Positions 34,183 through 42,315 of a stretch of DNA of 64,000 nucleotides are shown here, in pieces (the stretch's first letter is position 1; each line of letters starts with the position of its first letter). A model generated the notes under the pieces. The model saw only the letters and a list, made by a program, of their open reading frames with translations, was not told the origin of the DNA and did no database searches. Origin of the DNA: Prevotellaceae bacterium UBA4301. GTDB lineage: Bacteria > Bacteroidota > Bacteroidia > Bacteroidales > Bacteroidaceae. The position numbers and the translations under genes were made by a program. Location of the stretch: the NCBI GenBank assembly GCA_002395775.1, contig DGUV01000029.1:9063-73062 (forward strand). Reading direction: 5' to 3'.

Positions 34183-35464
34183 TGCGCCGCAAAGCCCTTT
34201 CGCATACGGGGCAGAAGACTGGGGCCTCATTTACTTTCATCCGGCACTCTTGCGTAGGCCGATAAACCCCTTTCGACTGGTAGCCCGCACCTTCGTAAAC
34301 CCCCACTTTCGTGTAAACGTCTTTCCCGTCAGCCTGGGTGGGAACCGGTGTCTTGCCTTTAAGCATATCCTTCCATTTCGAATCGAAATCGACCAGCGTG
34401 GTGATGTTGGGTTCCCAGGGTTCCGTGTCGGCGGGGTATTGCGGTTCGAACACGTCGTCATAGAAATATTCGTCGGCCAGCCCACCAAAGGAGTGCCCGA
34501 ATTCATGGACAACTACGGGTCGGGCCTTTTCGTTATGGGCAGCCGAAAGCAGATAGTTGTTATAAATGCCTCCGCCACCATAGTGGTCAGTATTGGCAAG
34601 TATGATGATGTGTTCGTAGGGAATGCCTGCCAGCACGTCGTGCAGCCGATGGATATTCAGTGTGGTGAGGTAGCGGTCGCTGTAGAAAGTGTCGAAGTGG
34701 CTTCCCAGTGCCGTCTGCAGCCACAGGCCTTGGTGTGGGATGGAGACACCGCTCTCGGCCGATGGTATGGGCACTGCAATGAAGTTGAACCTTTCCTTCT
34801 CGCTCTTGAAGGGCTCGTGGGCAAGCAGTGCATCGACGGTGGCCTGGCAATCCTGAAGGAAGACATCCATCTGCTCTTCCGTATAGCCCTCCGCCACGAT
34901 GGCAACATTGATGCAATGGCCTTGAAAGCTTCCTCGGCGCACATAGCGCCAAGGCCCGATGCCCTTCGAACTTAGGCGCTCGATGAGAATGTCTGAGGTG
35001 CGCAGGCGGTGAGTAAGGCGGGCACGCTCGCGTCGGTGCGTGTCTGTCAGGCGCAGGGTCACATCGACGTCGTGCCTGGGCATGGGGATGAGCATAGTGT
35101 GCTCAAACGAACGCCACAGCTGGGTGGCTTCCTCATAGGTCTGCCACTCCTGGAACAGCGTGGAGAACGACTGGCAATAGAGGGTGTCCCTGCCCAGGGT
35201 GTCGGTAACAAACAACTGTCCGTTGCCCTCCAGGGCCAGTCGGTCCAGGTTCGCTCTGCGGCCATACCATCCAGGGGTCTGTTTCAAGCCTGCAAGACTT
35301 ATCACCTGATTGCTGTGGTTGCCGCTCAGCATATAGTCGAGACGCAGCGTTTGGTCCTCGAAGTGGTCCTCGAAGCGCACTTGCGAACGAGCTGTCGCAG
35401 CCGCAATCAGGAGGATGAAGAGCGGCAGCAGGCGCCTGCTCGCATTTTGCCACACGTGCCACAT
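34157..35464 (-). CDS. Secreted M64 (IgA peptidase-like) zinc metallopeptidase
   Basis: The 435-residue protein has a signal peptide (MWHVWQNASRRLLPLFILLI...) and the metzincin-like motif VVHEFGHSFGGLADEY, which is the M64 zinc site, preceded by VAIVAEGYTEEQMD and IILANTDHYGGGG, both typical of the family. The N-terminal 130 or so residues form the M64 N-terminal beta domain. ATG 35464 is chosen because it begins the signal peptide; the frame stays open to 35539. The first codons lie in the left arm of a 39-bp inverted repeat. Substrate in vivo is unknown; the family name comes from an IgA-cleaving clostridial protease. Confidence 0.85.
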   Translation of the reverse strand: MWHVWQNASRRLLPLFILLIAAATARSQVRFEDHFEDQTLRLDYMLSGNHSNQVISLAGLKQTPGWYGRRANLDRLALEGNGQLFVTDTLGRDTLYCQSFSTLFQEWQTYEEATQLWRSFEHTMLIPMPRHDVDVTLRLTDTHRRERARLTHRLRTSDILIERLSSKGIGPWRYVRRGSFQGHCINVAIVAEGYTEEQMDVFLQDCQATVDALLAHEPFKSEKERFNFIAVPIPSAESGVSIPHQGLWLQTALGSHFDTFYSDRYLTTLNIHRLHDVLAGIPYEHIIILANTDHYGGGGIYNNYLLSAAHNEKARPVVVHEFGHSFGGLADEYFYDDVFEPQYPADTEPWEPNITTLVDFDSKWKDMLKGKTPVPTQADGKDVYTKVGVYEGAGYQSKGVYRPTQECRMKVNEAPVFCPVCERALRRIILYHTEE

Positions 35465-35482
35465 GCCACATGCCACATTTAG
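35444..35482. repeat. Left arm of a 39-bp inverted repeat
   Basis: The arm contains ATTTTGCCACAC and TGCCACATGCCACATT, both found inverted at 35713-35751. Twelve and sixteen bases match exactly, separated by eight mostly different ones. The M64 start codon and first residues are inside this arm. Confidence 0.85.
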
Positions 35483-35712
35483 TAGGTTATTACCCCGGGA
35501 AGGATGGTGATGGAGTGTTAATATATTGATTATTAACATATTATAATATTATTATATATACTACTATACTATATAATCTTACCCTATATACTATATTTTT
35601 AGTGGTGTCAGCTTATATTTTATGCATACGACATTAAAATATAGTATAGTGTATGACTATAGTATTTATCGTGCCCCTTGATGCCCTCCCCCTTGCCAGA
35701 GTATTGGAGGTG
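35483..35712. other. AT-rich spacer between inverted repeats, with an inner palindrome
   Basis: No gene was seen in these 230 bp. The centre is made of ATA/TAT words. ACTATACTATAT (35563-35574) and ATATAGTATAGT (35639-35650) are a perfect 12-bp inverted pair, nearly concentric with the outer arms. No TAnnTTTG promoter was found on either strand. Confidence 0.7.
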
Positions 35713-35751
35713 CTTAATGTGGCATGTGGCAAAGTGGCAGTGTGGCAAAAT
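35713..35751. repeat. Right arm of the 39-bp inverted repeat
   Basis: The reverse complement of the left arm at 35444-35482, with AATGTGGCATGTGGCA and GTGTGGCAAAAT conserved. It lies between the AT-rich spacer and the 3' end of the small helical protein gene. Confidence 0.85.
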
Positions 35752-35760
35752 TTGGGGAGG

Positions 35761-36207
35761 TCACTTGCCCTCCTTACCCAAGCCGAGAAGGCTCTTAATC
35801 TTATCTAGGATGCCGCTCTTCTTCACTTCTTCCGAGCCTTTGTCGAGCAATTCGCCTGCATCTTCCATGATGTCTTCCACCTTTTCCTTGGCGGCTTTCA
35901 GGGCTTCGCTCTGCTTTACGTCCTCTACGAAATCGGCAACCTTCTCTTTGGCTTCTCCAAGTGCGTCAACAACCTTATCCTTAGCCTCTTGCAGGTTCTC
36001 GCTTTTCTTCAGTTCTTCAATCTTTTCCTTGGCTGTGTCCACCAGATCGCCAACTTTTTCCTTGGCGGCCTTCAGGCTTTCGTTCTCATTCAGGTCGTTA
36101 ATCAGGCCTTCAACTTTCTCTTTTACGTCGTTAACAACGTTTTGGATGTCCGATTTCTGCTCCTCAATGGGTGTGCTTTCCACTTTTTGTTCTTCTTGCG
36201 GTCTCAT
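35761..36207 (-). CDS. Small amphipathic-helix repeat protein (LEA/apolipoprotein-like)
   Basis: The 148-residue protein is almost entirely Lys/Glu/Asp/Ala/Val and should be helical. A unit of about 31-33 residues recurs three times: LKAAKEKVGDLVDTAKEKIE, LQEAKDKVVDALGEAKEKV and LKAAKEKVEDIMEDAGELL, each built of 11-residue AKEKV-type motifs and followed by a KKSE-like break. No signal peptide or membrane segment. Such 11-mer repeats occur in LEA, YtxH-like and lipid-surface proteins; a stress or envelope-linked role is possible but not shown. It has its own perfect promoter (36283-36314) and a leader of about 70 nt. Confidence 0.8.
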   Translation of the reverse strand: MRPQEEQKVESTPIEEQKSDIQNVVNDVKEKVEGLINDLNENESLKAAKEKVGDLVDTAKEKIEELKKSENLQEAKDKVVDALGEAKEKVADFVEDVKQSEALKAAKEKVEDIMEDAGELLDKGSEEVKKSGILDKIKSLLGLGKEGK

Positions 36208-36282
36208 GGTCTTGAATGTTTATAACGTTCTGCCTACGCCCTTTATAGCGGTTCGGCTTTTTCTATGTCATTAATTTGCAAG

Positions 36283-36314
36283 CAAATATAGACATTTCAG
36301 CCATTTCTGACAAA
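36283..36314 (-). promoter_or_regulatory. Promoter of the helical repeat protein
   Basis: On the minus strand TTTG (36311-36314), a 20-nt spacer and TATATTTG (36283-36290) match the consensus. It lies in the 136-bp gap before the susR 3' end. Confidence 0.8.
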
Positions 36315-36343
36315 TATTTCAGCGACAATTTTCATGGACATGT

Positions 36344-37972
36344 TCAAAGTGTCATCAGCCGACGCTCAAATTCACTCTTGTCGAGGACGGAATTGTTTCG
36401 TATCCGACTGCGATAGTTATATACGGTGGTGGTCGAACAATTCAGGAAATGTGCAATCTCTGATGTGTCACCGACCCCCAGGCGAATCAGTGCAAAGATG
36501 CGCAGTTCGGTGTTTAGCAGCTCACCCTGGCGAAGCTGAATGACAGCGTCTTCTCGTAGCATCGCATTGAAATGTTCTACAAATTTTGGATGAATATCAA
36601 GGAAGGCCTTGTCAAATTGCATGAGGAAACGTTGTTGCTCATCTTCGACAAACGCATCGCTTTTGATGAGTTGTTTCATGAGTTCGTCAGTTTGCTTGTA
36701 CTTTGCCAGTTTGAGCAAACTTCGGCGAAATTGGTCGAAAGAATCGATGTACGAACGGCACTGGCCAAGATAGAAAGCTATGTATTCATCCTTGAGGCGG
36801 TCCGTGGCTGTCAGCTGTCGGTTTGCATTTTCCAATTGCTGGTTTGAGTTGGCCAGTAACGTGTTTGAGTTCGCTATTTGGCGCCGGGAGTTTGCCAACT
36901 TCTTAGCCAGCTTGCGCAGGTGTATGAAGGCTCCCATTACCGTCAGGGCGAACAATGCCAGGATGCCCATGGTCATACGCTCGCGAGTGCGTTGCATGTT
37001 CTCCTTTTGTTTATAGGCCTTGTCGATAATCGGGAAGATACTACCTGCCTCCAACGCGCGCAAACGAGCCTTGCAAAAATTAGCATCTTCCATAGAACAT
37101 AGCATGTATTTGTAAGCACGCTCTATGTCACCGTCCTTGTACAACTCTGCAGCCAGCATGGGAAGTGCAACATACTCTGTTACACCACGCTGTAGGTCGG
37201 TGACGGCTGTTTGGGCAAGATAATAGAGAAATGCTGTGCGCTGTTGTTTCTGTTGATGTGCAACAGCAAGATTGTATGATATATAAGCACGTTCTGTTCC
37301 TTGTGATTTCTCGTAGTCATCAAGAAGCAAGTGGAGCGCGCTGTCGGCCTGATTCCGTTCGATGAACATGTCTGCCATGACTATGTCGCGCCCTATTCCA
37401 GGCAATTCATAGCGCAGTATGGAATCTCTATATTGTTGCGTCAGCTCCTTATAAGTGTCGCTAAGTTCCTTGACAGAGATGTAGTCGGCCATCCATCCAT
37501 ATACGGTTCGTGAAGTGTGGAAGTAAGCCAGTTTCGTAGTATCATCAAGTTGGGCGGGATCAATGGTCTTCAGCATTTCCATAGCAGCATTATATAGTCC
37601 GACCACTGCGTAGACGTCAGCATAACGAATCGTTACAGTGTGCTGGAGATGCAGGTCTGAATGGTATGCTGGGTGCTGCGTAATGAGGTTGAGAAAATAG
37701 AGGGCAGAGTCGCTCTGAAAGCGCGAGTATTGATTCTCAAGCTCCAGATAGAGGTCAACGAGTTGCATTCCATGGCTTCTGGCAACAATTGTATGCAGGC
37801 TGTCCGTAAATTGCTGCCGTTGAGCCCTGTAATCTAATTTGTGCGCAATATCATTATCAAGCAGATAGAGTGTCTCCCTCAATTGTTTTGGAGTAATGTC
37901 GGCTTGTGTTTGTGCAACGAGTTGTGTGACAAACACAAGCAAGCAATATGCAACGATGGATAGTTTTCTCAT
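36344..37972 (-). CDS. susR: SusR-like membrane transcription regulator (DUF6377)
   Basis: The 542-residue protein has a signal or first membrane segment (MRKLSIVAYCLLVFVTQLVA), a periplasmic helical region of TPR type (about 25-325), a transmembrane segment (MTMGILALFALTVMGAFIHL, about 332-351), a coiled coil with repeated ANSN/ANRQL words, and a cytoplasmic C-terminus ending in a helix-turn-helix (TSEIAHFLNCSTTTVYNYRSR). This layout matches SusR, which senses maltose or larger maltooligosaccharides in the periplasm and activates sus genes. It is transcribed away from susA across a 238-bp gap, as expected of the local activator. Confidence 0.88.
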   Translation of the reverse strand: MRKLSIVAYCLLVFVTQLVAQTQADITPKQLRETLYLLDNDIAHKLDYRAQRQQFTDSLHTIVARSHGMQLVDLYLELENQYSRFQSDSALYFLNLITQHPAYHSDLHLQHTVTIRYADVYAVVGLYNAAMEMLKTIDPAQLDDTTKLAYFHTSRTVYGWMADYISVKELSDTYKELTQQYRDSILRYELPGIGRDIVMADMFIERNQADSALHLLLDDYEKSQGTERAYISYNLAVAHQQKQQRTAFLYYLAQTAVTDLQRGVTEYVALPMLAAELYKDGDIERAYKYMLCSMEDANFCKARLRALEAGSIFPIIDKAYKQKENMQRTRERMTMGILALFALTVMGAFIHLRKLAKKLANSRRQIANSNTLLANSNQQLENANRQLTATDRLKDEYIAFYLGQCRSYIDSFDQFRRSLLKLAKYKQTDELMKQLIKSDAFVEDEQQRFLMQFDKAFLDIHPKFVEHFNAMLREDAVIQLRQGELLNTELRIFALIRLGVGDTSEIAHFLNCSTTTVYNYRSRIRNNSVLDKSEFERRLMTL

Positions 37973-37995
37973 AGTTTTTCATGTTTAGGTGGGCA

Positions 37996-38026
37996 TAAAG
38001 TTACATACATCTCGTGAAAGCACAAA
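37996..38026 (-). promoter_or_regulatory. Promoter of susR
   Basis: On the minus strand TTTG (38023-38026), a 19-nt spacer and TAACTTTA (37996-38003; last base differs from consensus) precede susR by 23 nt. Confidence 0.6.
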
Positions 38027-38167
38027 ATATTTTTGCAAAATATTGTTATTTCTATTTATATTTTTTAGTGTGGTATGTTATTGTTAAACTATTGATTAAT
38101 AAGATAGTAATCGATTTTCTAATTTATATTTTGAGTTATATCATAGATTTTGTGTCTCAAAACGACC

Positions 38168-38175
38168 TAATTTTG
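38168..38175 (+). promoter_or_regulatory. -7 element of susA without a -33 box
   Basis: TAATTTTG lies 35 nt before the susA ATG. No TTTG stands 19-21 nt upstream; the nearest is 15 nt away. A promoter that lacks the -33 box is what an activator such as SusR would be needed for. The rest of the 238-bp gap is AT-rich with no gene. Confidence 0.55.
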
Positions 38176-38210
38176 TACCGAGCTATTAACTTATTAAATT
38201 GATTGATGCC

Positions 38211-40061
38211 ATGAAACGTTTATCATTCGTCGCACTACTGCTTGTAAGCCTTGTGTTGCCGATTACGGCGAGTACGAAAGCAAAGGTTGAGCATATCCAT
38301 CCTTTGAATTGGTGGGCAGGAATGCAAAACCCGACACTTCAAATCCTGCTGCACGGACGAGACATTGGTAAGATGAATGTCGAGATTGATAATGAACAAA
38401 AGGTTGAGGTAATAGAGGTTATTCATCCTGAAAATCAGAACTATCTGATTCTATATCTTGACATAAAAGATGCCCCTGCACAAACCTTTAACATCAAATT
38501 GGGGAAGACATCCATTCCCTATGAACTAAAGAAAAGAGTTCGGACTCCCCGCGAATCCTATGATGCTTCAGATGTCGTCTATCTTCTTATGCCAGACCGC
38601 TTTTCAAATGGCAGAAAAGACAACGATGATTTTCGGAGCATGAGAGAAGTGGAAGTTTGCAATCGCCAAGTGCCCATGGCGCGTCACGGAGGAGACATTG
38701 CAGGAATGGAGCAGCATCTCGATTATCTTGCCGACCTGGGAATAACTGCTATTTGGCCCACCCCCACCCTGGTCAATGACATGGAACGTGAATCGTATCA
38801 TGGCTATGCCATTACCAATTTTTATGAAACCGACCCGCGCTTGGGAAGCAACGAGGAATATCGCCATTTCATCCAATCGGCCCACAATCATGGTATTAAG
38901 GTCATTCAGGATATCGTCTTCAACCATTGCGGCAGCAAGAATTTCTTGTTTACCGATATGCCTGGAAAAGACTGGTTTAATTTCCAAGGGGAGTATGTGC
39001 AGACCAGCTACAAGACTGGAGCCGTCGGCGATGTGAATGCTTCGGCATACAACAGAAAAAGAACTGTTGATGGTTGGTTCGTTCAGACTATGCCTGATTT
39101 CAACCAGCGCAATCGTCTGGTTAGGGACTACCTGATTCAGGCATCCGTATGGTGGGTCGAATGGGCAGGCATCGATGGCATCCGACAGGACACTTATCCC
39201 TATAATGACTTCGATGCTATGGTTGCCTGGTGTAACCGGATGGAAATGGAGTTCCCTGGTATCAACATTGTTGGTGAAGCATGGATAAATAATAATGTAG
39301 GAGTTGCTTACTGGCAGAAAGACAGCAAGCTCGCTGCACCACGTAACTCGCAATTGAAGACCGTTATGGACTTCCCATTGATGGGACTGCTCAATTATGT
39401 AGTTGACCAGGAAACTGATGACTGGGACTACGGATATGCTAAGCTCTATGACTACTTGGCTCAGGATGTTGTCTTTGCCGATGTCAACCATTTGCTCACC
39501 TTCCTCGACAATCATGACACCGACCGTTTCCAGAAGACTCCCGAGATGGCTCAGGATACCACACGCTACAAACATGCTCTGACCTTACTCCTGACACTCC
39601 GTGGCATTCCGCAGCTATATTATGGCGACGAAATCGGCATGGCTGCCAATAAGAGCAAGGGCGATGGCGCATTGCGTCAGGATTTCCCTGGAGGTTGGGC
39701 TGAGGACACGAATAATGCCTTCACTCCGGAAGGACGTACTCCCCTGCAGGAATGGTATCATCAGTTTACGCGCAATTTGCTTCATTGGCGCAAAGGTTGC
39801 GAGGCTGTTCACTTTGGCAAACTCACGCATTTTTGCATTCAAAATGGAGTCTATGCCTATGCGCGTAAGGCAGGAAACAAGACAGTCTTTGTTTTCTTGA
39901 ACGGAACAAACAAGTCGCAAACCATTGACCTGGCTCCATATCAAGAACTTATACCTGAAAATGAGGCTATAGATATCCTCACTAACCGCCATATAAAGGT
40001 GGAAAAACAACTTACTTTCAATCCCCGCGAAATTTTTGTGTTAGATTTTTGCAATAATTAA
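38211..40061 (+). CDS. susA: Neopullulanase/cyclomaltodextrinase SusA (GH13)
   Basis: The 616-residue enzyme has a signal peptide (MKRLSFVALLLVSLVLPITA), an N-terminal cyclomaltodextrinase-type beta domain (about 25-115), the GH13 barrel and a C-terminal beta domain. The four GH13 regions are visible: DIVFNHCG, GIDGIRQDTY (nucleophile Asp327), IVGEAW (acid/base Glu356) and FLDNHDTDR (Asp436). It degrades malto-oligosaccharides and pullulan fragments in the periplasm. ATG 38211 begins the signal peptide; an in-frame TTG at 38199 is less likely. Length equals that of the Bacteroides protein. Confidence 0.93.
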   Translation: MKRLSFVALLLVSLVLPITASTKAKVEHIHPLNWWAGMQNPTLQILLHGRDIGKMNVEIDNEQKVEVIEVIHPENQNYLILYLDIKDAPAQTFNIKLGKTSIPYELKKRVRTPRESYDASDVVYLLMPDRFSNGRKDNDDFRSMREVEVCNRQVPMARHGGDIAGMEQHLDYLADLGITAIWPTPTLVNDMERESYHGYAITNFYETDPRLGSNEEYRHFIQSAHNHGIKVIQDIVFNHCGSKNFLFTDMPGKDWFNFQGEYVQTSYKTGAVGDVNASAYNRKRTVDGWFVQTMPDFNQRNRLVRDYLIQASVWWVEWAGIDGIRQDTYPYNDFDAMVAWCNRMEMEFPGINIVGEAWINNNVGVAYWQKDSKLAAPRNSQLKTVMDFPLMGLLNYVVDQETDDWDYGYAKLYDYLAQDVVFADVNHLLTFLDNHDTDRFQKTPEMAQDTTRYKHALTLLLTLRGIPQLYYGDEIGMAANKSKGDGALRQDFPGGWAEDTNNAFTPEGRTPLQEWYHQFTRNLLHWRKGCEAVHFGKLTHFCIQNGVYAYARKAGNKTVFVFLNGTNKSQTIDLAPYQELIPENEAIDILTNRHIKVEKQLTFNPREIFVLDFCNN

Positions 40062-40079
40062 TAATTAAATGTAAATTTG
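40048..40079 (+). promoter_or_regulatory. Perfect promoter at the susA-susB junction
   Basis: TTTG (40048-40051) lies inside the last susA codons, followed by a 20-nt spacer and TAAATTTG (40072-40079). The expected start point, about 40083-40085, is at or inside the annotated susB ATG (40081), so the promoter fits a GTG start at 40102. A separate susB promoter agrees with the arrangement described for Bacteroides. Confidence 0.6.
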
Positions 40080-40080
40080 T

Positions 40081-42276
40081 ATGTCGAAACCAAATCTAAC
40101 CGTGAGAAGGAGTCTGTTCATTCTCATATTATTATGTCTCACAAGTGGGGTTTGGGCCCAAGGGCTGGAATCTCCCGACAGACGACTTTCAATGCAATTC
40201 GCACTGAATGCCCAGGGACGACCCACCTATCAGCTGACTTTTGACGGCCAAGAGATTATCAAGACCAGTGGATTAGGACTTGAATTGAAGAAAGAGGAGG
40301 CCGGCAGGCAGGAAACATTTGACAATACGCAACACACACAGGCTGAAACCATCGACCGGAAAGCCGACCTCATGACGGGTTTTACTTTAGTGGATGCTGA
40401 AACTTCGACATTTGACGAGACATGGCGACCCGTTTGGGGTGAAGAAAGTGAAATACGGAACCATTACAATGAACTTGCCGTCAAGCTGCATCAGGAGAAG
40501 AATGACCGAGACATTATCATCCGATTCCGCTTATTCAACGATGGTCTTGGCTTCCGCTATGAATTTCCCGACCAGAAGAATCTTACCTATTTTATTATAA
40601 AGGAAGAGCATACTCAATTCCGCTTGACTGGCGACCATATGGCTTGGTGGGTACCAGGTGACTTCGATACACAGGAATACGCCTTCACGGGCTCGCGATT
40701 GTCAGAGATTCGTAGTAAGTTGCCAGCAACTGTGACATCAAACGCATCTCAGACACCGGCCGGACCAACCTGTGTGCAAACGGCACTTATGATGAAGAGC
40801 GACGACGGGCTCTACATCAACCTTCACGAGGCTGCTTGCATCAATTATGCGACCATGCACCTCAACTATCTGGAAGACCAACAAACATTCGAGTCGCTGC
40901 TCACACCTGACGCCCGAGGCGATAAGGGATTTATGCAGACTCCATGTGTGTCCCCTTGGCGCACCATCATCGTAGGGCATAGTGGTGCCGACATCTTAGC
41001 TTCACGTATGACACTCAACTTGAATGAACCCTGCAAGATAGAGGATACCTCATGGATTCGTCCCACAAAGTACATCGGTGTCTGGTGGGAGATGATTGTA
41101 GGCCGCTCGCATTGGGCATATACTGATGATGTAACTTCCGTAAAGCTTGGACAGACAGACTATAGCAAGCTGAAGCCCAGTGGCCGGCATGCTGCCAACA
41201 CAGAGAATGTGAAGCGCTACATAGACTTTGCTGCCCGGCATGGGTTCGATGCAGTTCTCGTGGAAGGTTGGAATCAAGGTTGGGAAGACTGGTTCGGGCA
41301 CCAAAAGGACTACGTCTTTGACTTCGTGACCCCCTACCCCGACTTTGATGTTGAAGCCATCCGAGAATATGCTTCCCAAAAGGGCGTAAAGATGATTATG
41401 CATCATGAGACTTCCTCTTCGACTCGTAACTACGAACGTCACCTTGACAAGGCTTACCAGTTTATGGTTGATCATGACTACCCTGCAGTAAAGAGTGGCT
41501 ATGTTGGTGACATCCTTCCACGAGGCGAACATCACTACAGCCAATGGATAAACAATCACTACCTCTACTGCATCACGAAGGCTGCCGACTATCATATCAT
41601 GGTCAATGCCCATGAAGCCGTGCGTCCGACAGGCATCTGCCGCACCTATCCCAACATGATTGGCAATGAAAGCGCTCGGGGAACGGAATTCGAGGCATTC
41701 GGAGGAAATACAGTAGATCACACCACCATCCTGCCGTTTACTCGACTGATTGGTGGTCCCATGGATTACACACCGGGCATATTCGAAATGGACTGTTCCA
41801 AGATTTCACCTGACAATCAGTCCCATGCCCGCACCACTCTGGCTCGCCAGTTGGCACTCTATGTGACAATGTACAGCCCGTTGCAAATGGCGGCCGACCT
41901 TCCCGAGAACTACGAACGCTTCATGGATGCCTTCCAGTTTATCAAAGATGTTCCAGTTGACTGGCAACGTAGTCTCTATCTGGAAGCCGAGCCTGGACAG
42001 GTAGTAACAATCGCACGCAAGGACAAGCACTCCGACAACTGGTTTGTTGGGAGCACGGTAGGTCCGGAAGGACATACTACACGGCTGTCCTTCTCCTTCC
42101 TTGATCCCGGCTGCAAATACGAAGCCACCATCTATGCCGATGGGAAAGACGCTTCATGGGACAAGAATCCACAATCCTATATTATATTTAAGAAGAAAGT
42201 GAATTCCAAAACCAAGTTGGACTTGAAGTCTGCCTCTGGTGGAGGTTTTGCAATAAGTGTAAAAGCAATCAAATAA
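40081..42276 (+). CDS. susB: Alpha-glucosidase SusB (GH97)
   Basis: The 731-residue periplasmic enzyme releases glucose from malto-oligosaccharides by an inverting, calcium-dependent mechanism. It has the GH97 N-terminal beta-sandwich (about 30-290), a barrel with VEGWNQGWEDWFG, NAHEAVRPTG and MIGNESARGTEFEAFGG, where the conserved glutamates stand, and a C-terminal beta domain. ATG 40081 gives MSKPNLTVRR before the signal core. GTG 40102 gives MRRSLFILILLCLTSGVWAQ, an equally good signal peptide. Confidence 0.94.
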   Translation: MSKPNLTVRRSLFILILLCLTSGVWAQGLESPDRRLSMQFALNAQGRPTYQLTFDGQEIIKTSGLGLELKKEEAGRQETFDNTQHTQAETIDRKADLMTGFTLVDAETSTFDETWRPVWGEESEIRNHYNELAVKLHQEKNDRDIIIRFRLFNDGLGFRYEFPDQKNLTYFIIKEEHTQFRLTGDHMAWWVPGDFDTQEYAFTGSRLSEIRSKLPATVTSNASQTPAGPTCVQTALMMKSDDGLYINLHEAACINYATMHLNYLEDQQTFESLLTPDARGDKGFMQTPCVSPWRTIIVGHSGADILASRMTLNLNEPCKIEDTSWIRPTKYIGVWWEMIVGRSHWAYTDDVTSVKLGQTDYSKLKPSGRHAANTENVKRYIDFAARHGFDAVLVEGWNQGWEDWFGHQKDYVFDFVTPYPDFDVEAIREYASQKGVKMIMHHETSSSTRNYERHLDKAYQFMVDHDYPAVKSGYVGDILPRGEHHYSQWINNHYLYCITKAADYHIMVNAHEAVRPTGICRTYPNMIGNESARGTEFEAFGGNTVDHTTILPFTRLIGGPMDYTPGIFEMDCSKISPDNQSHARTTLARQLALYVTMYSPLQMAADLPENYERFMDAFQFIKDVPVDWQRSLYLEAEPGQVVTIARKDKHSDNWFVGSTVGPEGHTTRLSFSFLDPGCKYEATIYADGKDASWDKNPQSYIIFKKKVNSKTKLDLKSASGGGFAISVKAIK

Positions 42277-42315
42277 CAAATTAATTATTAACTATCTAAC
42301 CTTAAAGTACAAAAA

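Noticed and set aside
34118..34975. Open frame on the plus strand opposite the M64 peptidase
   Set aside because: It starts inside the LOG-like gene in another frame and has no family features; the HEFGH zinc motif supports the minus-strand gene.
35678..36274. Plus-strand open frame rich in Ser and Phe across the right inverted-repeat arm
   Set aside because: It is the antisense image of the Lys/Glu-rich helical repeats and lacks a promoter; the minus-strand gene has a perfect promoter.
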